Below are positions 53,788 through 62,814 of a DNA stretch of 64,000 nt, piece after piece. How positions within the stretch are numbered: position 1 is the first letter of the stretch; each line of letters begins with the position of its first letter. The notes beneath the pieces were generated by a model. That model ran no database searches and was not told where the DNA came from. It saw nothing but the letters and a program-made list of their open reading frames with translations. This DNA is from Candidatus Binatota bacterium (GTDB taxonomy: Bacteria; Desulfobacterota; Binatia; UBA1149), in assembly GCA_012960245.1 (NCBI GenBank), contig DUBO01000060.1, forward strand, positions 115,669 to 179,668. Reading direction: 5' to 3'. The position numbers and the translations under genes are program-made.

Positions 53788-54961
53788 CCAACAGGTCGTA
53801 CAGGGTATTGCGTTGTCGGGGTTTTCTTCCCCTCGACATGATCATGCTCCTGAGTTCTTCGGCCGAAGTGTACTCTCCCGAATCCGCGCCCGCTTCGCGC
53901 GAGATGCTCTCTTCCATCAACGTGCCACCAACATCATTACAACCGGCGTCGAGACTCAAGGTGGCCAACTCGCGACCGAGTTTGACCCAGGAACTCTGCA
54001 GGTTATCGATCAGTCCGTCCAGCATCAATCGGCTGGTTGCGTACACCGCTATATCGAGACGCCCCTGTGGCACCGGGGATACCAGCCCCTCGGCGTAAAG
54101 CTGGGTGTTCTGCCAGATAAAGCGCAAGGGCACGAACTCGCTGAGTCCACCGGTGTTGCGCTGGATGCTACGCAGCACCTCAATGTGTTCGGCCATGTGC
54201 CGTGGTGTTTCCAGGTGACCGTAGAGCATGGTGGAGGTCGTAGGCAAACCCACCTCGTGGGCTGTGGTCACGATTTCTATCCAGCTGGCGGTGTCGAGCT
54301 TGTCGTGGGTAAGTACCTTGCGGATCTCCGGGTCAAAAATTTCAGCCGCGGTACCGGGCATGGTGTTCAGACCCGCGTCGAGCAGTAGCTCGAGATACGG
54401 GCGATAGGCCATTTTCATTCGATGAGCGCCGTACTGGATCTCCATCGGTGAAAACGCGTGAATGTGAAGGTCGGGGTAGGCCTCGCGCACTGTTCGGAGG
54501 AGTTGCAGGTAGCCGTCGTCGGGCATAGCCGGGTTGAGCCCACCCTGCATGCACACCTCGGTAGCCCCCAGCGCTACGCCCTCGCCGATACGATCGAGAA
54601 CGTCAGAGACATCGCGATCGTAAGCGCGGGGACTGTTCTTGAGGTGGGCGAAAGAGCAGAACTTGCATCCCACGAAACAAACGTTGGTCCAGTTCACGTT
54701 GCGGTTGATGACGTAGGTCACCGTATCGCCTACCGCGCGTCGTCTCAGCTCATCGGCGACTCCCACGAGGGCGGCCAGCGAATCGCCTTGCAAAGCGAAC
54801 AGCTCAGTGGCCTCTTCGACATTTGGTGCCCGTCCGGCCAGCGAACGCTCGAGGATGGCCGCCAGGCCGGGCGGGGTGGCCTCCAGGCGGGTTTCGAGAT
54901 CCCGTTGGTCAGCGAACAGGTACTCGACTCTCTCAGGTGACTGTTCGGTCTGGTAACTCAC
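53705..54961 (-). CDS. cofH: FO synthase subunit 2 (CofH)
   Basis: CofH is a radical-SAM enzyme that couples 5-amino-6-ribitylamino-uracil with tyrosine to start the deazaflavin FO. The 418-residue protein has the cluster motif C95-x3-C99-x2-C102 in CFVGCKFCSF, and CMQGGLNPAM, HAFSPMEIQYGA and STMLYGHLETPRHMAEHI. GTG 54961 overlaps the cofG stop (GTGA), so cofG and cofH are coupled. The C-terminal tail after about residue 385 is the part that overlaps cofD. Confidence 0.94.
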   Translation of the reverse strand: MSYQTEQSPERVEYLFADQRDLETRLEATPPGLAAILERSLAGRAPNVEEATELFALQGDSLAALVGVADELRRRAVGDTVTYVINRNVNWTNVCFVGCKFCSFAHLKNSPRAYDRDVSDVLDRIGEGVALGATEVCMQGGLNPAMPDDGYLQLLRTVREAYPDLHIHAFSPMEIQYGAHRMKMAYRPYLELLLDAGLNTMPGTAAEIFDPEIRKVLTHDKLDTASWIEIVTTAHEVGLPTTSTMLYGHLETPRHMAEHIEVLRSIQRNTGGLSEFVPLRFIWQNTQLYAEGLVSPVPQGRLDIAVYATSRLMLDGLIDNLQSSWVKLGRELATLSLDAGCNDVGGTLMEESISREAGADSGEYTSAEELRSMIMSRGRKPRQRNTLYDLLDESDDGHLAGQPTDHPAGGWSGRLPTP

Positions 54962-56172
54962 TGGGCTGCCCCTCCCTGGGCCGTGACCGCCGCGGGCAGG
55001 TCCGCAAAGCGTTCAACCGCCCGTCGCATGTCGGGGTCCAGGAATTCGTCGTTCGCGTACTCGGGATAAACCGGCAAGCGGGGCTCGAGTTCGAAGCCCA
55101 GCCCCGAGCAGGTTTGCGACAGGTCTTCGAGATGAGGCCAGGGGTCGCCCGGATTAACGTAGTCGGCTGTCACCGGTGAGATGCCACCCCAATCGTTGAT
55201 GCCGGCATTAACCAGGCGTGCGTGCCCTTGCGGGCTGAGGTTGGGCGGAGCCTGTATGTTCATCGCGGGTCCCAGCAGCAGGCGGGCGATAGCCACACAG
55301 CGTATGAACTCGTCTTCTGTCGGTTCCGGAAAACCGCTCATCGGGGTGGAGTCCTTGTGCCTGAAATTCTGTATGATGACTTCCTGCAGGTGACCGTACT
55401 CCTCGTGCAAGCGACGCAGTTCGAGCAGGCTCGCGATTCTTTCAGCTTCGGTTTCGCCTATGCCCACGAGTATGCCGCTGGTAAAAGGTATTCGCAGCTT
55501 GCCCGCGTCGGCGATCATACTGACCCTTGCCGCCGGGTCCTTATCGGGCGCGTACTGGTGGGGCATTCCTCGTGCACGCAAACGGGGGCTGACATTCTCG
55601 AGCATCAACCCGAAGCTCACGTTCACCGGTCGCAAGTTGCGCATCTCATCGATCGACAACAGCCCCGCGTTGGTGTGCGGCAACAGGTCGGCTTCGAGCG
55701 CCAGCGAGCATGCAAGGCCCACGTACTCAGCCGTGCTCGTGGCACCCCATCGTTCGAGCTCGGCACTGAACCCGCGGAACGCGATCTCGGGTTTGTCGCC
55801 AAGGCACATGAGGGCTTCTATGCAGCCGGCTTCTTTCCCCCGTTGAGACCACTGGCGGATCTCGTCAGGGGTCATGGTCCATTCGCCTGCCTCGCCGGGA
55901 TCCCGGCGAAAAGTGCAGTACGTACACCTGTCCCGACAAAGATTGGTCACAGGGAGAAAGACCTTTGGAGACCAGGTGAGCACGCGGTCGCGATCACGGT
56001 CACGCTGCCGGCAGGCCAGCTCACAGATCTCTTCGGTCAGAGACCATTCGCGATCGCCGTCAGCACCTCCGCGGGGACTGCCAGCTTGCAGAAGGGCATA
56101 AGCATCATCGGCGCCCAGCCGCTCAAAAGCCCGGGCCCTGGCAAGGGCTCTGTCTAAAGGATTACGGACCAT
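54958..56172 (-). CDS. cofG: FO synthase subunit 1 (CofG)
   Basis: CofG is the second radical-SAM enzyme of FO synthesis, closing the deazaflavin ring. The 404-residue protein has C79-x3-C83-x2-C86 in NLCRDRCTYCTF, and CLGDKPEIAFRG, LLPHTNAGLLS, FTSGILVGIGETEAERI and FRHKDSTPMSG downstream. It opens the four-gene F420 operon. The gene upstream on the same strand is not part of the pathway; the sigma-54 regulator ends downstream of its start. Confidence 0.94.
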   Translation of the reverse strand: MVRNPLDRALARARAFERLGADDAYALLQAGSPRGGADGDREWSLTEEICELACRQRDRDRDRVLTWSPKVFLPVTNLCRDRCTYCTFRRDPGEAGEWTMTPDEIRQWSQRGKEAGCIEALMCLGDKPEIAFRGFSAELERWGATSTAEYVGLACSLALEADLLPHTNAGLLSIDEMRNLRPVNVSFGLMLENVSPRLRARGMPHQYAPDKDPAARVSMIADAGKLRIPFTSGILVGIGETEAERIASLLELRRLHEEYGHLQEVIIQNFRHKDSTPMSGFPEPTEDEFIRCVAIARLLLGPAMNIQAPPNLSPQGHARLVNAGINDWGGISPVTADYVNPGDPWPHLEDLSQTCSGLGFELEPRLPVYPEYANDEFLDPDMRRAVERFADLPAAVTAQGGAAQ

Positions 56173-56222
56173 CTTGATCGCTGATAGTAGAGCAATCAGC
56201 TGCTCTTGCCCAACCCAGAAAG

Positions 56223-56241
56223 CCCTACCCGGGGGTAGGGG
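56223..56241 (-). terminator. Candidate terminator of the two-component operon
   Basis: CCCTACCC (56223-56230) pairs with GGGTAGGG (56233-56240), followed on the minus strand by CTTTCTGGG. It lies 11 bases after the regulator stop and upstream of cofG, so it probably ends the sensor/regulator transcript. The inner C-G pairs must open to form a loop. Confidence 0.5.
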
Positions 56242-56251
56242 TCGGCAACTA

Positions 56252-57643
56252 CTATGCGTCGGGTTGCTCTATGCCGAGCTTGTCCATGCGGTATTTCAGA
56301 ATCCGCCTGGTCGTGCCCAGGGTTCGCGCGGCCCGGGTTTGGTTATGTCGGGCCCTGCTGAGGGCCTCTTCGATGATGTCCTTCTCAAACTCGTCCACCG
56401 CAAGGTCGAGGCTCTTGCGTCCATCGAGCACCATCTGCCGCGTGCCCGGTCCCGCCGTAGACGGCCCCGCCGTCATGTCAGGAGGCAGGCTGTTGACCCC
56501 GATCTCATCGCAGTCCGGTGCCAGTACGAGGGTTCTCTCGATCACGTTCTCGAGTTCGCGCACGTTGCCGGGCCAGGGATAGCCGAGCAGTTGTTCTACT
56601 GTATCCTGGCCCAGGGTCCGCGGGGGAAGCCCGTGCTCCCGGGTTTTCTTTTCAACGAAGTGGCGAATCAGGAGCGGAATATCATCTGGCCTATCGCGCA
56701 GGGGAGGAAGGGTGACCGTGACCACGTTCAACCGGTAGTAGAGGTCAGCCCTGAAAGCGCCTTCTTCTATGAGCTTGCGCAGGTCCCTGTGGGTGGCCGC
56801 AACCACCCGCACATCGACTTGCAAGGGGCCCGCGCCGCCCACCCGCATGATCTCGCCTTCTTCGAGAACCCTCAGTAACTTGGCTTGCAAGGACGGGCTC
56901 ATCTCGCCGATTTCGTCAAGGAACAGCGTGCCCTTGTCAGCGATTTCGAACTGGCCGGTCTTTTTTGCCGACGCGTCGGTGAACGAACCTTTCTCGTGAC
57001 CGAACAGTTCGCTCTCGAGCAGGTTGTCGGGAATGGCCGCGCAATTTATGGTGACCAAGGTCTCACTGGCCCGCGGGCTGTTGTAGTGAATGGCCTTGGC
57101 AATGAGTTCCTTACCAGTGCCCGATTCGCCGCTGATGAGCACCGTGGTCTTCAGCGGGGCCACTCGCCCCACGGTATTGAAGACATCCTGCATCAGGGAG
57201 GATTCGCCGATCATGTTGTCCACGGAGTATTGAGAGCCAACTTCACTGCGAAGCTGGTCAACCTCACGAAGCAGATTGGCGTTTTTGATTGCACGGGAGG
57301 CAACCATGCGCAGCTCGTCCACATCAAAAGGTTTGGTGATGTAGTCAAAGGCTCCCAGTTTCATGGCCTTCACCGCCGTGCGAACTGTCTTGGTGGCCGT
57401 CAACATGACCACGGGCAGCTCGCTATCGCCCTCGCGAATGTGCTCGAGCACTTCGAGCCCGTCGATACCCGGCATGAGGATGTCTAGAAAGGCGAGGGCG
57501 GGGCTGTTTTCCTTCAGCCACTCGATGGCGTCTTCGCCACAGGGCTGGGTCACCGTCTCCCAATCGTCCTTGAGTACCATGCGCACTGATTCGCGCACGC
57601 CAGCCTCGTCATCAACTATCAGAACTACCGGTTTGCCTGTCAT
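56252..57643 (-). CDS. Sigma-54-dependent response regulator (NtrC family)
   Basis: The 463-residue protein has a receiver domain with D10-D12 region VLIVDDEAGVRES and phospho-acceptor D54 (AFLDILMPGIDG), an AAA+ domain with Walker A GESGTGKE (172-179) and Walker B GTLFLDEIGEM, and a C-terminal Fis-type helix-turn-helix (QTRAARTLGTTRRILKYRMDKLGI). The sigma-54 contact loop is GSFTDA (219-224) in place of GAFTGA; the key threonine is kept. The gene overlaps the hybrid kinase gene upstream by 32 bases, so it is in the same transcript. Targets are unknown. Confidence 0.95.
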   Translation of the reverse strand: MTGKPVVLIVDDEAGVRESVRMVLKDDWETVTQPCGEDAIEWLKENSPALAFLDILMPGIDGLEVLEHIREGDSELPVVMLTATKTVRTAVKAMKLGAFDYITKPFDVDELRMVASRAIKNANLLREVDQLRSEVGSQYSVDNMIGESSLMQDVFNTVGRVAPLKTTVLISGESGTGKELIAKAIHYNSPRASETLVTINCAAIPDNLLESELFGHEKGSFTDASAKKTGQFEIADKGTLFLDEIGEMSPSLQAKLLRVLEEGEIMRVGGAGPLQVDVRVVAATHRDLRKLIEEGAFRADLYYRLNVVTVTLPPLRDRPDDIPLLIRHFVEKKTREHGLPPRTLGQDTVEQLLGYPWPGNVRELENVIERTLVLAPDCDEIGVNSLPPDMTAGPSTAGPGTRQMVLDGRKSLDLAVDEFEKDIIEEALSRARHNQTRAARTLGTTRRILKYRMDKLGIEQPDA

Positions 57644-59327
57644 CTACCTCATCCTCCACCGCCCTTGGCAGTTTCCACGTCAGCCTCGATCCATCCTTGG
57701 TATTGCTCACACCGAGGTCACCCCCGTTGCGCCTGCTCAGTTCACGGGCCAGCGCCAGTCGCCATGAAGCCGGCGGCCCACCGCCCGAAGTCATGCCAGC
57801 CAGGGCAGCGAGTTGCCCTGAACTACCTGGCACGTCGACCACCATCGCTCCTTCGTCGCTTACGGTTACCATTGCCGCGGACCCGCGCGGTAGGGTTTCA
57901 ACAACGGCGTCCACCATGCAGTCGATCGCAAAACAGAGCTGCTGCAGGTCGGCCTCTACGCGCCACCCCCGCGGCATATCAATGTGTACCGCTGCGCGGG
58001 CCTCATCGCCTCGGTCGATGAGCGCGTGTTCGAACAACTCAGCCACGTCAGCCGTTACCGGCTCGGGAAGTGAGAACCCCTCGTACTCGACAAGCGTGTC
58101 AACGATATCGCTCAAGCGATCACAGGCCCCCCTGGCCAGGCGCGCGAGCTCGTTGTCTTCGGGCGCAATCGAACTGAAGGTTTTAAGTGTCGTCAGCGGA
58201 TTCCGCAGGTCGTGGGCCAGGTGTGCAAGCAGCTGTTCCAGGGGTAGGGGCTCGCCAATATCCTTACTACCAGCGCTTTGTGCGTCGACGCGGGGCGGAG
58301 CGGGAATCGACTGCAAGGTCGGACGGATCGTGCGCTCGACTCCGAACACGATGTCTTCGGCCTCCAGCTCACGACGCCCGCCGGGCTCGCAGAGCAACAA
58401 GGCACGACTCCTGCGCAGCACGACTTCGAGCTCGGTAGCGTTGCCCGGCCAGGCGTAAGCCTGCAGGCGTTCGGCAGCCGAAGCGGCCAGGGAGAATGGA
58501 GGGCTGTCGGGATTTTCAAAAGCAGCGAGCATTGCCCGCGCGAGTTCCGGGATACAGAAGGGCTGCTCCCTGAGCGGAGGCAGCAGGGCCGTTAGGCCAG
58601 CCACTCGGTAGTACAGTGCCATTACGAGCCGGCCGTCGGTAGCGAGGCTCTCGGGGCTGTCGGCCATGCCGGCGACCACGCCGCAGCCGGAAACCCCCAG
58701 CAGGACCGCCAGTTGTTCTTGTTCGGCGTGGCTGCGCAGCTCGAGATCGGGCAGGTAGACTACACCCCGTTCGCAAGACTCAATGAGGCCGGCCGCATCC
58801 GAAGCAGCAGTGACGACGCTGAACTCGCTGTTGGGTCCTTGCAATGCAGCCAGCGCCGCGGCCACGTTTTCTTTCCCAACACCGGGTTCTCCCACGAGTA
58901 CGAGGGGGACCTGGCCGGCAGCGGCTTGCTTGAGGACGGGTTCGGCATGGGCCGGAATCCAAGGAAAAGAGAGCCATGCGGCTGGTTCCGTTTGTTCACC
59001 GACGCGGCCGCCCGAGCAAAGCCTGGCCACGGCCGCGCTCAACTCAAAGAGGGGAAAGGGGTGCAGCAGCACTTCCCGCCCCTGGCCTTCCAGCGAACTG
59101 GCCCGGGCTGCGCTATCAACTAGAAGCAGCGATGGCACCGAGCTGGGGATCTCGACAGCAGCAGAGTCACAGCAATTGAACACCACAGCGTCGGCGTCCA
59201 CTGAAGCAGCTGGATCGCCCGATCTGCGCAGTGTCCAGCCCTCGGGCAGGACTTCCTCTACCGCAACCACAAAACGCCCGGGCGAATCCAGGAGCAGCAG
59301 CTCAGGCATGGATGAGACCCTCGGCAT
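57612..59327 (-). CDS. Hybrid protein: degenerate sigma-54-type AAA+ domain fused to a histidine-kinase-like core
   Basis: The 571-residue protein is unusual. Residues 1-115 look like a degenerate receiver. From about 125 to 350 there is an AAA+ region of the sigma-54 activator type, with Walker A GEPGVGKEN (146-154), PPLREQPFCIPELA and YAWPGNATELEVVLRRSRAL, but Walker B is RGVVYLPDLELR and no GAFTGA loop is seen. From about 362 a HisKA-like segment has H372 in HLAHDLRNPLTTLKTF. The end (470-560) is a weak ATPase core without clear N and G boxes. ATG 59327 overlaps the kinase gene and its end overlaps the regulator. Confidence 0.75.
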   Translation of the reverse strand: MPRVSSMPELLLLDSPGRFVVAVEEVLPEGWTLRRSGDPAASVDADAVVFNCCDSAAVEIPSSVPSLLLVDSAARASSLEGQGREVLLHPFPLFELSAAVARLCSGGRVGEQTEPAAWLSFPWIPAHAEPVLKQAAAGQVPLVLVGEPGVGKENVAAALAALQGPNSEFSVVTAASDAAGLIESCERGVVYLPDLELRSHAEQEQLAVLLGVSGCGVVAGMADSPESLATDGRLVMALYYRVAGLTALLPPLREQPFCIPELARAMLAAFENPDSPPFSLAASAAERLQAYAWPGNATELEVVLRRSRALLLCEPGGRRELEAEDIVFGVERTIRPTLQSIPAPPRVDAQSAGSKDIGEPLPLEQLLAHLAHDLRNPLTTLKTFSSIAPEDNELARLARGACDRLSDIVDTLVEYEGFSLPEPVTADVAELFEHALIDRGDEARAAVHIDMPRGWRVEADLQQLCFAIDCMVDAVVETLPRGSAAMVTVSDEGAMVVDVPGSSGQLAALAGMTSGGGPPASWRLALARELSRRNGGDLGVSNTKDGSRLTWKLPRAVEDEVDDRQTGSSDS

Positions 59328-61479
59328 AAAGGTTGTCGGCTGCTTGTTCGAGAGCCGGAGAATCCACAGGCAGGGTTATGGTAAAGGTCGTGCCCTTGCC
59401 GGGTGTGCTGTCGATGGTAACCGAGCCACAGTGATTGACCACCAGCTGCCTGGCGATGGCGAGTCCGAGCCCGGTACCCTCAGTCCTGGTGGTAAAAAAA
59501 GGTTCGAAGGCTTGCTCGACCTGCTCTTCGCTCATGCCGCAACCATCGTCAGAGATCGTAAGCGTGGCTGCTTCGGTGCCATTGATCCACCCACGCCCGG
59601 TGCTCACCGTGACATGGCCTTTGCTCCTGTTTTCGCAGGCCTGTATCGCGTTGTGGACTATGTTGACGAGGATCTGATTAATCTTATCCTCGTCAGCGAT
59701 AATGGGAGGCATCGACGCGTCAGTTTCGATACTGAGAGAGACTCCGCTCTTTCGCGCGTGGCTGTCCAGCAGCGTCGCCACCCGTTCGACCAGCTCGTCG
59801 AGGTTCAGCGGGCTTCTCTCGTGGGTGGCGGGGCGAGCAAAAGAAAGAAGCTCGTTCACCAGAGCCGTTATGCGATCGACCTCGGATAACGCCAGGTTGA
59901 GAAAGGATTCCCTGTACTCTTCGTCGAGATAACGTTCGGGCAGAAGCTGCGTGAAGGTTCGTATCGAAACCAGCGGGTTGCGAATTTCGTGCGCCAGCAC
60001 GGCGGCCATGGTGCCGATGGTGGCCAAACGCTCGGAGTGCTGCAACACCTCGTTGCTGCGCGCCAGTGCTTCGTTCAATCGGACGGTAAGGACGGCCACG
60101 GCCAGTTGCCCGGCGAGTGCATCGAGCAGCTCCAGGTCGTGGCGAGAAAATATCCGCGCGTCGCGTCGCGGACCGAGCAGCATCAACCCCACGAACTGTT
60201 CACGCGCGACCAGCGGCACGACCACGTCGCTTTCATGGCGCTCCATTTCGACACAGCCCTGCGCGGCCAGCGAAAGCGGCGCGGCGGCCTGTTCGGCTTC
60301 TTCGCGCACAGCCGGGGCGCGCAATGACAACGCCCAACCTGCCACCGGATTGCCGGTTTCCAACTCCTCGGGCCAGTGTCCCCCGTGAGGCCGGGCTCCG
60401 TGGAGAACGTAGCGTCCCTTGCCTTTCTCCAGGTAGATCGCGCAGGAAGCCACGCCGTGCCTCGACGCCAGGGTCCGGGCAACTCGCGAAACCATCTCAT
60501 CGGTGTCGCGAAGCAAGCAAAGCTCCCGGCTCAATTCCATGACAGCGTCGCGATGTCCGCGACCGTCCTCGAGCAGCGACTTCTCGATACGACTGCCCGC
60601 GCGTTCCGAGAGGCGGGGGTAGAGGAGAATGCCACCGACCAGCAGTCCGCACGCGAGCAGTGAGAAGCGCGGTGATACCTGGCCGAAGCTCGCTTCCTGG
60701 GCCAGGGCGAGCAGCACCCAGCAGACAGAGCCCACCGCGGCCAGCACCGCCGAGTTGGCAAGAGTTCGCGCGAGAGCCTGGTCGAGGTCCATCAAGCGGT
60801 GGCGAAAAAACGCAAATGACATCAACCACGCCAGGGCGATGCTGCCCGTAGAACCCACGAGGTACCCTGAAGCCCATGACGCGGTCCAGCCTGCCGGCGC
60901 TGAAAAGCGCAAAAAGCCATGCGCAGCACAAACCCAGGCCAGGCCGGCTCCCAGGCGCAGGTAGCGGGCCTGGTTGCGCTTGAGACCCACGTTTTCACGA
61001 GCGGCAGTATGCAGCGAGAGAAACAACACGGCGACCACCAGCATCACGTAGACGGGAACCAGGCCGCCCATGGGGCCAGCCACCAGGGCCCAGCGAACTT
61101 CGCCGCTGCCGGCGATCACCGCCTGCACACCTCCCACTGTGGCCGCGGCGTAGGTACAGGCAACCAGGGCGATTGCCCCCGCGTAAGCAGCCCAGAGAGT
61201 CGGTTTGTCGGGCGTACCGAAGAGCAGCCGTACCGTGTGGAGAAAAAGCAGCGGCGCCAGGATAGTTCCAAGCAGGAGCTGTTCCGACCAGGCCCTGGCT
61301 GCGAGTTCGGAAAGCGGCCGCGTAAGGGCAAAGGCGGCTACGTTGGCTATTACCATCGCCAGGCAGAAGGCGAAGAAAAGCTGGTGCAGAAGCCGGCCGG
61401 GTCGGCGCGCGAAGACAAGCACGCCCAGGAACAGGTGGAACGCCGCTGCGGCAAGAGGGAGTGCGCTGACCGCGGTCAC
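59302..61479 (-). CDS. Sensor histidine kinase with membrane N-terminus and GAF domain
   Basis: The 725-residue protein starts with GTG 61479. Residues 1-285 hold about eight hydrophobic helices (7TM-like region). A GAF domain is at about 310-455 and a HisKA domain follows, with H497 in GTMAAVLAHEIRNPLVSIRTF. The HATPase has N box NQILVNIVHNAIQACEN, G1 SDDGCGM, F box FEPFFTT and G2 GTGLGLAIA. The architecture resembles the membrane kinases that act with sigma-54 regulators, such as PrsK, but there are no PEP-CTERM genes here. It is the first gene of the three-gene operon. Confidence 0.92.
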   Translation of the reverse strand: MTAVSALPLAAAAFHLFLGVLVFARRPGRLLHQLFFAFCLAMVIANVAAFALTRPLSELAARAWSEQLLLGTILAPLLFLHTVRLLFGTPDKPTLWAAYAGAIALVACTYAAATVGGVQAVIAGSGEVRWALVAGPMGGLVPVYVMLVVAVLFLSLHTAARENVGLKRNQARYLRLGAGLAWVCAAHGFLRFSAPAGWTASWASGYLVGSTGSIALAWLMSFAFFRHRLMDLDQALARTLANSAVLAAVGSVCWVLLALAQEASFGQVSPRFSLLACGLLVGGILLYPRLSERAGSRIEKSLLEDGRGHRDAVMELSRELCLLRDTDEMVSRVARTLASRHGVASCAIYLEKGKGRYVLHGARPHGGHWPEELETGNPVAGWALSLRAPAVREEAEQAAAPLSLAAQGCVEMERHESDVVVPLVAREQFVGLMLLGPRRDARIFSRHDLELLDALAGQLAVAVLTVRLNEALARSNEVLQHSERLATIGTMAAVLAHEIRNPLVSIRTFTQLLPERYLDEEYRESFLNLALSEVDRITALVNELLSFARPATHERSPLNLDELVERVATLLDSHARKSGVSLSIETDASMPPIIADEDKINQILVNIVHNAIQACENRSKGHVTVSTGRGWINGTEAATLTISDDGCGMSEEQVEQAFEPFFTTRTEGTGLGLAIARQLVVNHCGSVTIDSTPGKGTTFTITLPVDSPALEQAADNLYAEGLIHA

Positions 61480-61719
61480 CCGCGTTCCTGCCTGATCGCG
61501 ACTAACGCCGCTGTTGCATTCAACTCTACGCCCACCCAGACCCCTCAGCGGTTTACCGACCAGCCTGTCGGCAACACCCAGCGGCCCTAAGACGCCGCCC
61601 TAGAGACAAGATACAGTCCAAAGCTGTACACGGCAATAGCACCGGGACAGTAAGACACCGTCCAAGTGTTGTTTTTGGGGGACATCCGGGAGGTCGAGGG
61701 TTCTACGACCGCCCGCACA

Positions 61720-62049
61720 CTAACGAACAGGCACCAGCCAGCGGCGAAGCAACGCGGCCGAGGAAAGCAGTAGTCCAAGAAGTACGAATAACTTGCCGCC
61801 ACTGGCGACCACCCTGTACTGTTCACGTTTGCCGAGGGCGTTCTCGTATACCGCGTTGCTTTCATCGGAATCGTGCAGCAGCGACGCGGTGTCGGTAGCA
61901 GTGACCCGTACGGCCTGGTTGAGCGCCCGTACCGAGGCAATGTCTTCGCCGTACTGGGTTACCTTGGAAAGACCCATCCACCAGTTGCCCGCTCCGATGA
62001 AGAGCAGCACGACGCCCAGCGCCAGTACACGGGATGACCTGCGTTGCAC
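61720..62049 (-). CDS. Small membrane protein of unknown function
   Basis: The 109-residue product has two hydrophobic helices (about 8-28 LALGVVLLFIGAGNWWMG, and 85-103 GGKLFVLLGLLLSSAALL). Between them is a polar, helix-prone stretch of about 55 residues. I do not recognise a family. It lies upstream of the sensor kinase, separated by 240 bases (61480-61719) in which I see no gene. Its own start is ATG 62049. It is divergent from lipB, with 96 bases between them. Confidence 0.55.
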   Translation of the reverse strand: MQRRSSRVLALGVVLLFIGAGNWWMGLSKVTQYGEDIASVRALNQAVRVTATDTASLLHDSDESNAVYENALGKREQYRVVASGGKLFVLLGLLLSSAALLRRWLVPVR

Positions 62050-62145
62050 AGGGTAATATTAGCCTCTTGAGTGGGTTTATACCAAGGCCCCGACGGGCGA
62101 ACAGCCCCGCTTGAGAGCCAGAAACGGCCGCGCTAGGTTTGAGCG

Positions 62146-62814
62146 GTGATATCGAACAAAAACGGCTGCCGTGAGCAGGATTGGGGGAGGCTCGATTACG
62201 CGGTTGCCATGAAGCGACAGCGCGAGCTCGCCGGTCGCCGGGCGGCAGGTAGTTGTTGCGACACGATTGTCAGGGTCGCGCATCCACCAACCATCACCCT
62301 GGGTCGCCACGCTCCCCTGGACGACCTGCTGCTGGACCGTAAACAGCTACAATCGAGGGGTATGGCGCTGCAGCGCAGCGACCGCGGCGGCAGGGCCACC
62401 TGGCACGGTCCGGGACAGGCAGTGGTCTACCCAGTGGTGTCGCTGGCCGAGCTGAAGATGGGCGTAGCCGATTGGGTGTGCCTGCTCGAGTCGGCGGTGA
62501 TCGAAGTGTTGCAAGGCTACGGCGTAGACGCTGAGCGGCGAGATGGTTCGCCGGGCATATGGACGCAGCTGGGCAAAATCGCGTCGCTGGGCCTCAGGGT
62601 GAGCAGGGGAGTAAGCTACCACGGCGTGGCACTCAACGTCGGCTTGGATGTCAGTGGATTTGAGGTTATTGTCACCTGCGGCGTTGAAGGCGAGCGGGTG
62701 ACCAGCCTCGAAGCTCTCAGCGCTTCGACCCTTGAACCCGCCGTTGTATCGCGGCAACTGAGCGCCGCTGTTGCGACCCGCTTACACGGCTCGGCTTCAT
62801 ATGAAAAAGAATGA
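62146..62814 (+). CDS. lipB: Octanoyl-[acyl-carrier-protein]:protein N-octanoyltransferase
   Basis: LipB moves octanoyl from ACP to lipoyl domains, where LipA then adds sulfur. The 222-residue protein shows RGGRATWHGPGQAVVYPV (family RGG-x-x-T-Y/W-HGPGQ), catalytic lysine K144 in GKIASLGLRVSRGVSYHGVALNV, and catalytic cysteine C178 in VTCGVEGERVTSL. The start is GTG 62146; the N-terminus CREQDWGRLDYAVAMKRQ fits the family. Its end overlaps meaB by 14 bases. LipA is not in the window. Confidence 0.93.
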   Translation: MISNKNGCREQDWGRLDYAVAMKRQRELAGRRAAGSCCDTIVRVAHPPTITLGRHAPLDDLLLDRKQLQSRGMALQRSDRGGRATWHGPGQAVVYPVVSLAELKMGVADWVCLLESAVIEVLQGYGVDAERRDGSPGIWTQLGKIASLGLRVSRGVSYHGVALNVGLDVSGFEVIVTCGVEGERVTSLEALSASTLEPAVVSRQLSAAVATRLHGSASYEKE

